This document shows, piece by piece, positions 45,669 through 54,188 of a stretch of DNA of 64,000 nt. Under the pieces are notes generated by a model. It was not told the DNA's origin. It made no database searches and saw only the letters and a list, made by a program, of their open reading frames with translations. Every line of letters starts with the position of its first letter. Positions within the stretch are counted from its first letter, which is position 1. The stretch is taken from NCBI RefSeq assembly GCF_013391635.1, contig NZ_JACAWU010000002.1, positions 806,001 to 870,000 of the forward strand. The letters are read 5' to 3'. A program made the translations under genes and the position numbers. The stretch comes from Natronomonas gomsonensis (GTDB lineage: Archaea > Halobacteriota > Halobacteria > Halobacteriales > Haloarculaceae).

Positions 45669-45953
45669 ATGGAAGAAGTCCTGTTAAAAACCGAACAACG
45701 ACAGTCCCGAGCCGAAATCGCAGACCACCTTCGTGCAGTGGCCGACAAACTCGAGGCCGGTGAGCCGGTGACTCTCTCGTCGGACACCGAAAGCATCAGC
45801 CTCGAAATACCGGCCCAACCGACCTTCGAGGTGAAAGCCGAACGCGAACAGGAAGGAACCTCCTCGGAACTCAGCGTGGAGTTCGAACTGGAGTGGGACG
45901 AAAACGACGGCGACGGTAATGGCAGTGACGACGCTGGTTTCGAAATCGCCTGA
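45669..45953 (+). CDS. amphi-Trp domain protein
   Basis: 94 residues. RAEIADHLRAVADKLEAGEPVTL, then SLEIPAQPTFEVKAEREQE and SVEFELEWDEND match the amphi-Trp domain, which has a conserved Trp in the terminal strand. An acidic, Gly-rich tail follows. Function unknown; haloarchaea carry many such proteins. TATA-like GTTTATTTT lies about 28 bases before the ATG, so it is leaderless. Confidence 0.85.
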   Translation: MEEVLLKTEQRQSRAEIADHLRAVADKLEAGEPVTLSSDTESISLEIPAQPTFEVKAEREQEGTSSELSVEFELEWDENDGDGNGSDDAGFEIA

Positions 45954-45999
45954 CTCCGGACCCAGACCTCTCTCTTCGTATGTTAGTTAGCGAGTGGAA

Positions 46000-46088
46000 A
46001 GCCCCGAGCCGGATGAAAAGGACCGGCCGGGGGCTTGCCGCCCTGAATTGGTCCCCGCTGACGCTTCGGCCCTCCAAGCGAAGCGTCA
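46000..46088. repeat. pair of strong hairpins in a spacer
   Basis: Hairpin 1: AGCCCC-GA-GCCGG-10-CCGGC-CG-GGGGCT (46000-46035). Hairpin 2: TGACGCTTCG-10-CGAAGCGTCA (46059-46088), a perfect 10-base stem. They lie downstream of the amphi-Trp gene and of the convergent 48-residue gene. They may act as a bidirectional terminator, as a structured RNA, or be a relic of a mobile element. Confidence 0.65.
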
Positions 46089-46145
46089 CCTGAATCAAGT
46101 AGGTACCGCATCATAAATGTACCGGCACCGGTGAGGCCTACCGGA

Positions 46146-46292
46146 CTAGATGTACTCCTCTTCGAGGACCCACCCCAGCGCCCGCTTGTAGTACGTGAAC
46201 ATTTGTCGGACGCCTTCGTGGTTCATGTCCTCGTCGTCGAGTTCGTTTTTCAGGAATTCGTACTGCTCTCGGATTTCCTCTTCGTCGCGCAT
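46146..46292 (-). CDS. 48-residue acidic helical protein
   Basis: The protein begins MRDEEEIREQYEFLKNELDDED and ends YYKRALGWVLEEEYI. It is predicted all helical, and similar in size to small coiled-coil regulators. ATG 46292 is chosen. It is divergent from the asparaginase gene. No family recognised. Confidence 0.6.
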   Translation of the reverse strand: MRDEEEIREQYEFLKNELDDEDMNHEGVRQMFTYYKRALGWVLEEEYI

Positions 46293-46375
46293 ACCTGACA
46301 CTCTCGCCGGAGTCAAATGAAAGTTCGTCACCCGGCGACCGCAACGCCCAACCCGACGCCGACAGCAGGTGGCGT

Positions 46376-47335
46376 ATGCGCGTCCACGTCATCGCCACCG
46401 GTGGCACGATTGCCTCGACCGAAGACGGAGACGAGGCCGGCGCCGCCCCGTCGCTCTCCGGCGACGACCTTGTCGAGGCCGTCCCCGACCTCGAATCGTT
46501 CGCGGACATCACCGTCGAAAGCGTCGCCAGCAACCCCGGATTCGACATGTCGCCCGCGGTGTGTGCTCGCGTCGCCGAGCGCGTCCGAGATATCACCGAC
46601 AATGTCGACAGCGTCGTCGTCACCCACGGCACCGACACGCTTGCGGAGACCGCTCACTACCTCGGACTCACGACGGACGGACCAGTCGTCGTGACGGGGG
46701 CTCAGCGACGGCCCGACGAACTCGGCAGTGACGGCCCGACGAACCTCCGAACCGCGGTCAGAGCCGCCGCTCACGACCGACTCGACGCCGGCACGTTCGT
46801 CGCCTTCGACGAGGAGTTGCATGCAGCCGCGACGGTCCAGAAATCCCACACGAGTTCGCTCGATACGTTTCAGTCCCCCGAGGCAGGACCTATCGCTCGG
46901 TTCACCCGACGCCGAGTCCACTGGCACCGCGACCCACCGGCAGCTGACACACTACTTCCCGTTCCCGACCCCGAATCCCACCCGACGGTTCCCATCGTCG
47001 TTTCGGCCTCCGGCGTCGGCCGGGATGCGTTCACTGACGCCACATCCCGCGGTGACGCCGTCGTCGTCGCCGGCACGGGCCTCGGAAACACGACGGGTGC
47101 ACTCGGCGAGGCCATAGCGGACGCCGACTGTCCGGTCGTCATCGCCTCCCGGTGTTACGCCGGGCCCACGGAACCGGTGTACGGAACACCCGGCGGTGCG
47201 GCGACGCTGGCAAACCACGATCACGTCCGATTCGCTCACGGAACGCCGTGGGCGGCGCGCATCGAACTCGTCCTCGCGGTCGCCGCCGGCCGCGTCGACG
47301 AGCGCTTCGATGCGTTCGACGTGTCCTCGGCGTGA
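46376..47335 (+). CDS. L-asparaginase (type I-like)
   Basis: 319 residues. TGGTIAST has the nucleophile Thr11; VTHGTDTLAETAHYLGL holds the second Thr-Asp pair; GTGLGN is in the C-terminal domain. It hydrolyses asparagine to aspartate and ammonia; no signal peptide, so cytoplasmic. Distant relation to a glutaminyl-tRNA amidotransferase subunit GatD is possible, but the AnsB-like length favours asparaginase. Confidence 0.88.
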   Translation: MRVHVIATGGTIASTEDGDEAGAAPSLSGDDLVEAVPDLESFADITVESVASNPGFDMSPAVCARVAERVRDITDNVDSVVVTHGTDTLAETAHYLGLTTDGPVVVTGAQRRPDELGSDGPTNLRTAVRAAAHDRLDAGTFVAFDEELHAAATVQKSHTSSLDTFQSPEAGPIARFTRRRVHWHRDPPAADTLLPVPDPESHPTVPIVVSASGVGRDAFTDATSRGDAVVVAGTGLGNTTGALGEAIADADCPVVIASRCYAGPTEPVYGTPGGAATLANHDHVRFAHGTPWAARIELVLAVAAGRVDERFDAFDVSSA

Positions 47336-47377
47336 CGGTCCGGGAGTGTTTTGCCGGCGACGGCCCAAGGGAGCGAC

Positions 47378-48088
47378 ATGAAGGTCCGCGGCCGACGGGA
47401 ATGCAAAGAGTGCGGGACGCGGTGGTCCTACTACGACACCGGGGAGATTGCGTGTCCGGGGTGTGGCAGCCTCCACAGCGTCGGCACCGACGACGAACGG
47501 TCCTTGCACACCGCGACGGCGGCGACACTCGACCTGTCGCCGGTCCGAAACGCTATCGACGAACAGCCCACCCGCCGACTCGCAGAACGCGCGGTAGATC
47601 GATGCCGGGAGTTCACCGGCGGCTACGGATTTATCCAATCCGGGGTCCTCCAACCGCTCGACGACACCTATCTCGCCGCGATGGAGCTTCGACACGTCGC
47701 CGGAGAGCTCACGCGACGGATGGACAGCACCGACGACGAGGAGCGATATTTCACGACCTTGCTCCGTGCCGACGACGACGAGCGTCCGGCCATCGAGGAG
47801 GTTCCGGACTCTCTCCGGGCGATGCGTGGCTTGGCGTACGCCAACGCCGTCAAGGAGTATCGCTCGGACCTCCGTCGGTATCTCGAGGAACACCCCGACC
47901 CAGCCGTCGGCAACATCCTCGAACGCCTCGGCGACCACACCAAACGCATTCGCGCACTCGACGGCGACGTGTCCCCGCGAGCGGTCGAGTCGCTCGTTGA
48001 ATCGGCCCGCGACATTGGTCGATATCTGAGTTCGGGCGAGGAAAGCGCACTCGCCACCGCCGAATCCCGACTGGACGAACTGGCCTGA
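47378..48088 (+). CDS. zinc-ribbon protein with a helical C-terminal domain
   Basis: 236 residues. An N-terminal ribbon (CKECG...CPGCGSL, two CxxC pairs 16 residues apart) precedes about 190 residues of charged helices (LDLSPVRNAIDEQPTRRLAERAVDRCREF). It looks like a haloarchaeal conserved protein related to TFIIB-type ribbons only by the zinc site. TGTTTTGCC about 28 bases upstream supports leaderless start at 47378. Function unknown. Confidence 0.75.
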   Translation: MKVRGRRECKECGTRWSYYDTGEIACPGCGSLHSVGTDDERSLHTATAATLDLSPVRNAIDEQPTRRLAERAVDRCREFTGGYGFIQSGVLQPLDDTYLAAMELRHVAGELTRRMDSTDDEERYFTTLLRADDDERPAIEEVPDSLRAMRGLAYANAVKEYRSDLRRYLEEHPDPAVGNILERLGDHTKRIRALDGDVSPRAVESLVESARDIGRYLSSGEESALATAESRLDELA

Positions 48089-48100
48089 ACCGCCCCAGAG

Positions 48101-48109
48101 TGTTTAATC
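48101..48109 (+). promoter_or_regulatory. TATA box for a leaderless upstream ORF
   Basis: TGTTTAATC is centred 26 bases before ATG 48132, the usual archaeal spacing from TATA to transcription start. The start codon of the 14-codon ORF therefore lies at or next to the mRNA 5' end. Confidence 0.55.
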
Positions 48110-48131
48110 GGTGCCGTCCTCAGCCCGATAC

Positions 48132-48176
48132 ATGAGTTGGCTCAGCGACGTACCTCAGGGAGGCCTAACCGAATGA
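48132..48176 (+). CDS. 14-residue upstream ORF coupled to the next gene
   Basis: MSWLSDVPQGGLTE, then TGA. It starts at the predicted 5' end of the mRNA and its stop overlaps the next gene's ATG by four bases (ATGA). It may make the downstream gene depend on re-initiation. The peptide itself may be unimportant. Confidence 0.45.
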   Translation: MSWLSDVPQGGLTE

Positions 48177-49081
48177 GACTCTGTGATACTACCGTTCAAG
48201 CGGCCGCACAGCACTCCGACCGAACGTACACGGCCGACCAGTTGGTCGAAGCGGGGCAGGCGCTCGACCGACTCGGCGTGGCACTGATACGGGCCGGAAA
48301 CCCCTCCGTGGCGGGCGTCGAACACGAGACGGTCAGCCGCCTCGCGTCGAACCTCGACGCCGACGTGGTGGCGACCTGCCGGCCCCGTACCGACGAGGTG
48401 GAGACGGCACTCGAAACCGGCGCGGACGTCGTCGAGGTTTCGATTCCCGTTTCCGACGTGCGACTCGAATCCGTACTCGGGATATCGCGCGAGAAGGCGT
48501 TCGACCGCGCCGAGACGGCGATACGCCAAGCTCGTGAGGGCGGCGCGGACGGCCACCTCCATTTGCAGGACGCGTTCCGTGCCGACGTACCGTCGGTCGC
48601 CGGCGCGTTCGGGCGGTTCGACGGCTCCATCGTCCTCGCGGACACCGTCGGCGCTCGGACACCGCCGTTCGTCGCGGGCTTCCTGCGGACGCTCGCCGAT
48701 GCGAGTGCCGACCTCACACGAGCCGGCGTCAGTTTCAGCGACGACCTCGGCTGTGCGACGGCGAACTCGCTGGTCGCCGCCGAGACGGGCATCGACCGCA
48801 TCGACGCCAGCGTCGCTGGTATCGGAACTGGGGCCGGAAGGGCCGCAATCGAGGAGCTAATCGTCGGGACGGTAACGGGCGGCGGCGACGCCGGCGTTGC
48901 CACTACCGAGACGATTCCCGCCTGCGAAGACGCCCTCCGGGCTCTCGGCGAGTCCGTCGACGAGCGGAAAGCCGTACTTGGCGCGGGCGCGAGCGGAGAC
49001 GAGTCGGGTGAGGGGACCGAGAGTGGGGTGGACGACCCCGCGGCGTTCCGTGCGTACGACCCCTCGACGTTCGGCGGTTGA
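48173..49081 (+). CDS. degenerate LeuA/HMG-CoA lyase-like TIM-barrel protein
   Basis: 302 residues. The fold and order are those of alpha-isopropylmalate synthase/HMG-CoA lyase enzymes: DTT at the start, ADTVGARTPP, DDLGCATANSL and GIGTGAGRAAIEELI. But DTTLRDGEQ has become DTTVQAAAQ, and the HxHND metal site is SFSDD (Ser187 and Ser189 replace both His). The usual condensation of acetyl-CoA is therefore unlikely. It may be a regulatory or lost-activity relative. Start at ATG 48173, which overlaps an upstream ORF (ATGA). Confidence 0.7.
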   Translation: MRLCDTTVQAAAQHSDRTYTADQLVEAGQALDRLGVALIRAGNPSVAGVEHETVSRLASNLDADVVATCRPRTDEVETALETGADVVEVSIPVSDVRLESVLGISREKAFDRAETAIRQAREGGADGHLHLQDAFRADVPSVAGAFGRFDGSIVLADTVGARTPPFVAGFLRTLADASADLTRAGVSFSDDLGCATANSLVAAETGIDRIDASVAGIGTGAGRAAIEELIVGTVTGGGDAGVATTETIPACEDALRALGESVDERKAVLGAGASGDESGEGTESGVDDPAAFRAYDPSTFGG

Positions 49082-49244
49082 CGACGAAGAGAGCGTGGCG
49101 AGGCGAAATTCCTCCCGGACCGATGGGACGCACAGCGATTGGCGAACAGGCGGCACGTCGACTCCCGAAGCGCTGTGCCGCGCTCCCGTTGGACGCTCCG
49201 GGGTAGGCGAGTCGAGCACGGGGGTGCTGGCCCCGTGTTCGTAT

Positions 49245-49748
49245 TTAAACGTACGTGTCGACGAGTCGACAGACGAGGTCACGGTCGAACGTGTTCTCCG
49301 GTACCTCCTCGAGCCAGGCCGCCTCGTCGATGCCCTCCGATGGGCGTCCCGGATTCGAATCGGTGCTCGTCGTCAGGGGTGTCCCGAGGAACGTCGCGAA
49401 GTAGAACTGGTAGCTCGCTCCGTCGCTGGCCCGAACGAACGTCTGCTCTGCGATGGCGGCGAGGCCGGTGAGTTCGATGGTGACGCCCGTTTCCTCTTCG
49501 ACCTCACGCATCGCACCCACCTCGGGCGGTTCGTCCGTTTCGAGGCGGCCGCCGGGCAAGAGCCACGTGTCGTCCTCGCGGACGAACAGCACGCACCCGG
49601 AATCGATGACGAGCGCGCCGACACCCCACGCGCCGTCGTCGTCGCGCTCCATCGCTCGGTCGAACCGGTCGGCGTCGATTTCGATACGCTCGGCTTTCCG
49701 GTAGGGGTCGTCGTAGCGGGCGGCGAGGTCTTCCGGTGTGAACGACAT
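49245..49748 (-). CDS. NUDIX hydrolase
   Basis: 167 residues. The Nudix box is complete (GRLETDEPPEVGAMREVEEETGV), with Glu pair for Mg2+. The N half (ALVIDSGCVLFVREDDTWLLPGGRL) is the usual strand order. It hydrolyses a nucleoside diphosphate linked to another moiety; substrate unknown. The start is ATG 49748 (MSFTPEDLAARYDD). It follows folD on the same strand after 11 bases. Confidence 0.92.
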   Translation of the reverse strand: MSFTPEDLAARYDDPYRKAERIEIDADRFDRAMERDDDGAWGVGALVIDSGCVLFVREDDTWLLPGGRLETDEPPEVGAMREVEEETGVTIELTGLAAIAEQTFVRASDGASYQFYFATFLGTPLTTSTDSNPGRPSEGIDEAAWLEEVPENTFDRDLVCRLVDTYV

Positions 49749-49759
49749 GGCCGAGACAG

Positions 49760-50653
49760 TCAGGGCAACTCGACTGTGATGTCCTCCTGCAGTCCGGCGG
49801 CTTTGACCGTGTTGTACAGCAGCATCGCACGCGTCATCGGTCCAACGCCGCCCGGAACGGGCGTGATGGCTCCGGCTTTGGCCTTCGCGCTCTCGTAGTC
49901 CACGTCGCCGACGAGTTCGTACCCCTTCTCCGTGTCGGCGTCGACGCGGTTGATACCCACGTCGATGACGGTCGCGCCCTCCGAAATCATCTCGCCGTCG
50001 ATGAACTCCGGCAGTCCCGCGGCGGCGACGACGATATCGGCGTTTCGGGTCTTCGCTTCGAGGTCTTCGGTTCGGGAGTGACACACCGTCACCGTCGCGT
50101 TGCCGTCCGGGGCTTTCTGGAGCAGGAGGTTCGCCAGCGGCTTGCCGACGATGTTCGAGCGCCCGACGACGACGGCGTCCGCACCTTCGGTTTCGATGTC
50201 GTAAGCCGCCAGCAATTTCTGGACCCCGTGGGGCGTACAGGGCCGATAGCGGTCGTTGCCGGCGACGAGACGGCCGACGTTCTCGGGGTGGAAGCCGTCG
50301 ACGTCCTTCACCGGGTCGATGCTCCGGAGGACACGCCGCTCGTCGACGTGGTCGGGCAGCGGCATCTGGACGAGGATGCCGTGGACCGCCGAATCGGCGT
50401 TGAGTTCGTCGATGGTGTCGTACAGTTCCTCGGCGGGGGCGTCGCTGTCGATCTCGACGTGGATGCCGTCGATGCCGACCTCCTCGCAGTCGCGCTGCTT
50501 CATCGAGACGTACGTCTCGCTTGCGGGGTCGTCGCTCATCAGAACGGTCGCCAGTCCCGGCGTCACGCCCGCTTCGGTGAGGGCGTCGATGCTTCCGGAC
50601 AGCGACTCGCGAATCTCGCTGGCGACGGCGTTGCCGTCGATGACCTCTGTCAT
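49760..50653 (-). CDS. folD: bifunctional methylene-THF dehydrogenase/cyclohydrolase
   Basis: 297 residues. VSMKQRDCEEVGI (with Tyr-x-x-x-Lys catalytic), VQMPLPDHVDER, VKDVDGFHPENVGRL and the NADP motif VVGRSNIVGKPLANLLL are all present. The C-terminal PVPGGVGPMTRAMLL closes the fold. It interconverts 5,10-methylene- and 10-formyl-THF. Paired with glyA nearby (52761-54035), it forms the one-carbon route. Length normal. Confidence 0.95.
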   Translation of the reverse strand: MTEVIDGNAVASEIRESLSGSIDALTEAGVTPGLATVLMSDDPASETYVSMKQRDCEEVGIDGIHVEIDSDAPAEELYDTIDELNADSAVHGILVQMPLPDHVDERRVLRSIDPVKDVDGFHPENVGRLVAGNDRYRPCTPHGVQKLLAAYDIETEGADAVVVGRSNIVGKPLANLLLQKAPDGNATVTVCHSRTEDLEAKTRNADIVVAAAGLPEFIDGEMISEGATVIDVGINRVDADTEKGYELVGDVDYESAKAKAGAITPVPGGVGPMTRAMLLYNTVKAAGLQEDITVELP

Positions 50654-50745
50654 TGTCGAGAATCCGGCGCGCCGAACGTATCAATGATTCGGGTTCGTGC
50701 TTGTTTGTCGCCGAATAACGGTACAAGTGTACACGAACGTGAGTA

Positions 50746-51294
50746 TTAGGGGCAGTCGCTTTCGTCGAACGTCGTCGGTTCGCTTCCCTGCTGGACGCCG
50801 CGTGTCGCCCCCGAATCGAGGGCGAACAGTACCGCCCGACCGCCGTATCCGTGCGTCTGGTCGTGGCCGCGGACGACCACACAATCGACGTTTTCGGGGA
50901 TTTCGACGGTCGAAAAGCGGGTGAACTCTCGGGTACCGTGGGAGTGCGCGAGGTCTCGACGACCGAGGCGGTCGCCGTCGAGCGTCTCGAGTTGCCACCA
51001 GTTCGCGTACCCCTCCTCGCCGTCGTCGTCGTGATACAGCGTCACGGAGAACCGATACCCGCCATCGACGCGCTCGGCTTCGACACCAATGACGTTCGCC
51101 TCACGGAGGTCGAGACCACTCTCGTCGGTCGCGGTATTCGTATCGGTGGCCTCGTCAGTCACTCCGCTGTCGTTACGTTCGTCGCCGTTGTCGCCATTAT
51201 CGCGTTCGTCACCGTTATCCCCAGTGCACCCCGCGAGAGCCCCGGCGAGCAATCCGAGCCCACTCGCCAACGTGCGGCGGCGCCCGACGGTCAC
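50746..51294 (-). CDS. Tat lipoprotein of unknown function
   Basis: 182 residues. GRRRTLASGLGLLAGALAGCTGD is the Tat lipobox (Cys near residue 22), followed by an Asp/Asn/Gly-rich linker. The remainder is beta-rich: VIGVEAERVDGGYRFSVTLYHDDD, NWWQLETLDGDRLGRRDLAHSHGTREF, TVEIPENVDCVVVRGHDQTHGYGG. The HSH and GHDQTHGYGG patches may bind metal (inference). The GTG start overlaps the stop of the oxidoreductase upstream (GTGA). Family unrecognised. Confidence 0.7.
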   Translation of the reverse strand: MTVGRRRTLASGLGLLAGALAGCTGDNGDERDNGDNGDERNDSGVTDEATDTNTATDESGLDLREANVIGVEAERVDGGYRFSVTLYHDDDGEEGYANWWQLETLDGDRLGRRDLAHSHGTREFTRFSTVEIPENVDCVVVRGHDQTHGYGGRAVLFALDSGATRGVQQGSEPTTFDESDCP

Positions 51295-52697
51295 AGTTTC
51301 CCACCGAGTACCTTCGCCGCGGTCAACACCGGGTCCCACGTCGTGTTGAACGGCGGCGCGTACGCGAGGTCGTAGTTCGCCAGTTCCTCGACGGTGGCAC
51401 CTTCGGTGACGGCACCGACGACGGCGTGGCTCCGGTGGACTGCACCCTCGCCGTACTCGCTGGCGAGGCTGGCACCGAGGACCCGCCCCGACTCGCTGTC
51501 GGCGGTGAGCGTGACCTTCACCGTCCCGCCCTCGGGGTAGTAGCCGGCTCGCGATTTCGCGTCGATGGTGACCGTCGTGGGGTCGAAGCCAGCGTCCCGT
51601 GCCTCCTCGTCGTCGAGGATACCGGTCCGGGCGGCCTCGACGTCGAAGGCCTTGACCGCGGCCGTCCCCGCGATGCCACCGCCGACGGAGGGGTTTCCAG
51701 CGACCGTCTCCCCGATGGCGCGGCCGTGGCGGTTCGCGGTCAGCGCCAACGGGACGTACGCCGGCTCACCGGTGACGACGTGTTCGGCCTCCGCGCAGTC
51801 ACCGGCGGCGTACACGTCCGGGTGGTTCGTCTCCCGGTAGGCGTCGGTCGCGATGGCACCCGTCGACCCCAACTCGATGCCGGCGTCCTCGGCGAGGTCG
51901 GTCCGGGGTCGGACGCCGGTTCCGAGCAGCGCCATCTCGACGGGGACGCGCTCGTCGGCCGTAACGACGGCCTCGACGACGTTGTCACCCTCGAACGCCT
52001 CTACTTCGCTGTTCAGATACAGCGCGACGTTCTGCTCTCGGAGGTGGTCGGCGACGTAGGCGCTCGTCTCCTCGCTGAACCCCTTGAGCACGCGGTCACC
52101 GCGCTGGAAGAGGTGAACCTCGAAGTCGTTTGCGGCCAGCGCCTCGGCCATCTCGACGCCGATGTAGCCGCCACCGACGACGGCGACTGGCCCGGTACAC
52201 GATTCGAGGAACTGACACGCCGGCCCGCGGTCCGGCTGTTCGAGTGGGCTGGATTCCCGCGAGCGGGCGACGAACTCACGGAGTTCCTTGCCATCCGTCA
52301 TCGACCCGAGGGTGTACACGCCCTCCTGTTCGCGACCGTCGATAGACGGGACGACCGCTTCCGCGCCGGTCGCGACGAGTAGGTGGTCGTACCCGACTGC
52401 CACCTCGCCGTCGCCTCGGGCCGTCACTATCCGGTCGTCGGGGTCGATGTCGACCACCTCGTGACCCGTCCGGAGGTCGATGTCACGTTCCTCGCGGAAC
52501 TCTTCGGGCGTGATGGAGACGAGGTCCTCCAGTGACTGAATCTCGCCCTTGATGTAGTACGGCAGCCCGCAGGCCCCGTAGGAGACCCATTCGCCTTTCT
52601 CGAAGACGATGACATCGAGGTCGGGGTCGTCGCGTTTCGCCTTGCTCGCGGCCGACATGCCTGCTGCGTCTCCACCGACGACGACGAACGTGCTCAT
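51291..52697 (-). CDS. CoA-disulfide reductase / NADH oxidase-like flavoprotein
   Basis: 468 residues. FAD motif FVVVGGDAAGMSAASKAK, then the redox Cys43 in SYGACGLPYYIKG at exactly the position of CoA disulfide reductase. The NAD(P)H motif VAVVGGGYIGVEMAEALAAN and the C-terminal dimer domain are present. It may reduce CoA disulfide or other small disulfides, or act as NADH oxidase. It is the first gene of a two-gene operon with the lipoprotein at 50746-51294 (GTGA overlap). Confidence 0.88.
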   Translation of the reverse strand: MSTFVVVGGDAAGMSAASKAKRDDPDLDVIVFEKGEWVSYGACGLPYYIKGEIQSLEDLVSITPEEFREERDIDLRTGHEVVDIDPDDRIVTARGDGEVAVGYDHLLVATGAEAVVPSIDGREQEGVYTLGSMTDGKELREFVARSRESSPLEQPDRGPACQFLESCTGPVAVVGGGYIGVEMAEALAANDFEVHLFQRGDRVLKGFSEETSAYVADHLREQNVALYLNSEVEAFEGDNVVEAVVTADERVPVEMALLGTGVRPRTDLAEDAGIELGSTGAIATDAYRETNHPDVYAAGDCAEAEHVVTGEPAYVPLALTANRHGRAIGETVAGNPSVGGGIAGTAAVKAFDVEAARTGILDDEEARDAGFDPTTVTIDAKSRAGYYPEGGTVKVTLTADSESGRVLGASLASEYGEGAVHRSHAVVGAVTEGATVEELANYDLAYAPPFNTTWDPVLTAAKVLGGKL

Positions 52698-52760
52698 TGC
52701 TGGTGGTTCGCCTGCGGAAGGGATAAAAGTCAGTCGAGTGTGTGGCGGCGGTGAACGCGC

Positions 52761-54035
52761 CTACTGGAAGTCCGTCAGCGACCCTTCACGATCGTACAGC
52801 GGGTACTCGGCACACAATTCCTCGACTTCGGTGGCCGCCTCGGACTTCACGTCCTCGTCGTCGGGAGAGTCGACGACGCGGGCGATGATGTCGGCGACCT
52901 GCTCACAGGCCTCCTCGTCGAAGCCACGCGTAGTGAGTGCTGGTGTGCCGGCGCGGATACCCGAGGGGTTGAACGCGCTTCGCGTCTCGCCGGGGACGGT
53001 GTTCTTGTTGAGGACGATGCCGACCTCCTCTAGGGCCTCCTCTGCAACGCCACCGGGCGTGTCGGGATGGGATTCCCGGAGGTCTACGAGGACGAGGTGG
53101 GTGTCGGTGCCCCCGGAGACGAGTTTGAAGCCGTGTTCCTGAAGGCGCTGGCCGAGCGCCTTGGCGTTGTCGACGACCTGCTGGGCGTACTGCTCGAATT
53201 CGGGTTGGAGGGCTTCGTTGAAGCCGACGGCCTTGCCGGCGATGTTGTGCATGAGGGGGCCGCCCTGAGCGCCGGGGAAGACGGCCGCGTCGATGTCGTC
53301 GGCGTACTGCTGGTCGCACATGATGATGCCGCCGCGACCGGCGCGGATGGTCTTGTGGGTCGACCCGGTGACGAAGTCGGCGACGCCGACGGGCGATTCG
53401 TGGACGCCCGCGGCAACGAGGCCGGTGATGTGGGCGATGTCCGCGAGGTGATAGGCGTCGACGGAGTCGGCAGTGTCCTGCACGCGCTGGAAGTCGACTT
53501 CGCGGGGGTAGGCGGAGTAGCCGGAGACGACGATGTCTGGGTCGAACTCCTGGGCCAGCGCATCGAGTTCCTCGTAATCGATGTAGCCCGTTTCGGGGTC
53601 GACCTCGTACTGTTCGACCTCGTAGGTTTTGCCGGTGAAGTTGGCAGGGTGGCCGTGACTGAGGTGGCCGCCGTGTTCGAGTTCCAGCGAGAGGATTTTG
53701 TCGCCGGGGTCGAGCATCGCGAGGTAGACGCCCATGTTCGCCTGCGTGCCCGAGTGGGGCTGGACGTTGACGTGGTCGGCGCCCCACAGCTCTTTGGCGC
53801 GCTCGATTGCGAGTTCCTCGACGGTGTCGGCGTACTCACAGCCGGCGTAGTAGCGCTCGCCTGGGTACCCCTCGGCGTACTTGTTCGTCAACTCCGAACT
53901 CTGGGCTTCGAGAACCGCCTTCGAGACGTGGTTCTCGGAGGCGATCATCGCCAAGGTGTGCTCCTGTCTGTCGCGTTCGCCGTCGAGGGCGTCTGCGACC
54001 GCGGGGTCGGACTCCCGTACCTGCTCGTAGCTCAT
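52761..54035 (-). CDS. glyA: serine hydroxymethyltransferase
   Basis: 424 residues. It converts serine and tetrahydrofolate to glycine and methylene-THF. NKYAEGYPGERYYAGCEY binds PLP/folate; STHKTIRAGRGG holds Lys228 of the PLP aldimine; HSGTQANMGVYLAML and DIAHITGLVAAG are typical. ATG 54035 (MSYEQVRES) gives the conserved length. It forms the one-carbon pair with folD. Confidence 0.96.
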   Translation of the reverse strand: MSYEQVRESDPAVADALDGERDRQEHTLAMIASENHVSKAVLEAQSSELTNKYAEGYPGERYYAGCEYADTVEELAIERAKELWGADHVNVQPHSGTQANMGVYLAMLDPGDKILSLELEHGGHLSHGHPANFTGKTYEVEQYEVDPETGYIDYEELDALAQEFDPDIVVSGYSAYPREVDFQRVQDTADSVDAYHLADIAHITGLVAAGVHESPVGVADFVTGSTHKTIRAGRGGIIMCDQQYADDIDAAVFPGAQGGPLMHNIAGKAVGFNEALQPEFEQYAQQVVDNAKALGQRLQEHGFKLVSGGTDTHLVLVDLRESHPDTPGGVAEEALEEVGIVLNKNTVPGETRSAFNPSGIRAGTPALTTRGFDEEACEQVADIIARVVDSPDDEDVKSEAATEVEELCAEYPLYDREGSLTDFQ

Positions 54036-54149
54036 ACCTGCAGGTCGGGAACGCCGGAACAAGAAGCTACCCGTTCTTGGCAAGCACGGCCGGTGTCGGT
54101 GCCGTCGAAGGGTCGACTATCGTCCGTTCGGAACGACCGTTCGAAGCTG

Positions 54150-54162
54150 GGAGTAGTATTAT
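54150..54162 (+). promoter_or_regulatory. TATA box of the CHAT-domain gene
   Basis: AGTATTATACAAC is centred about 32 bases before ATG 54189, in the divergent 153-base spacer shared with glyA. It gives a near-leaderless transcript. Confidence 0.5.
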
Positions 54163-54188
54163 ACAACAGGAAACCAACCGAACGATAG

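Noticed and set aside
43369-45687. 772-codon plus-strand frame across the DUF2238 and NSS genes
   Set aside because: Arg/Pro-rich, basic and without motifs; typical GC-driven artefact over two well-supported genes.
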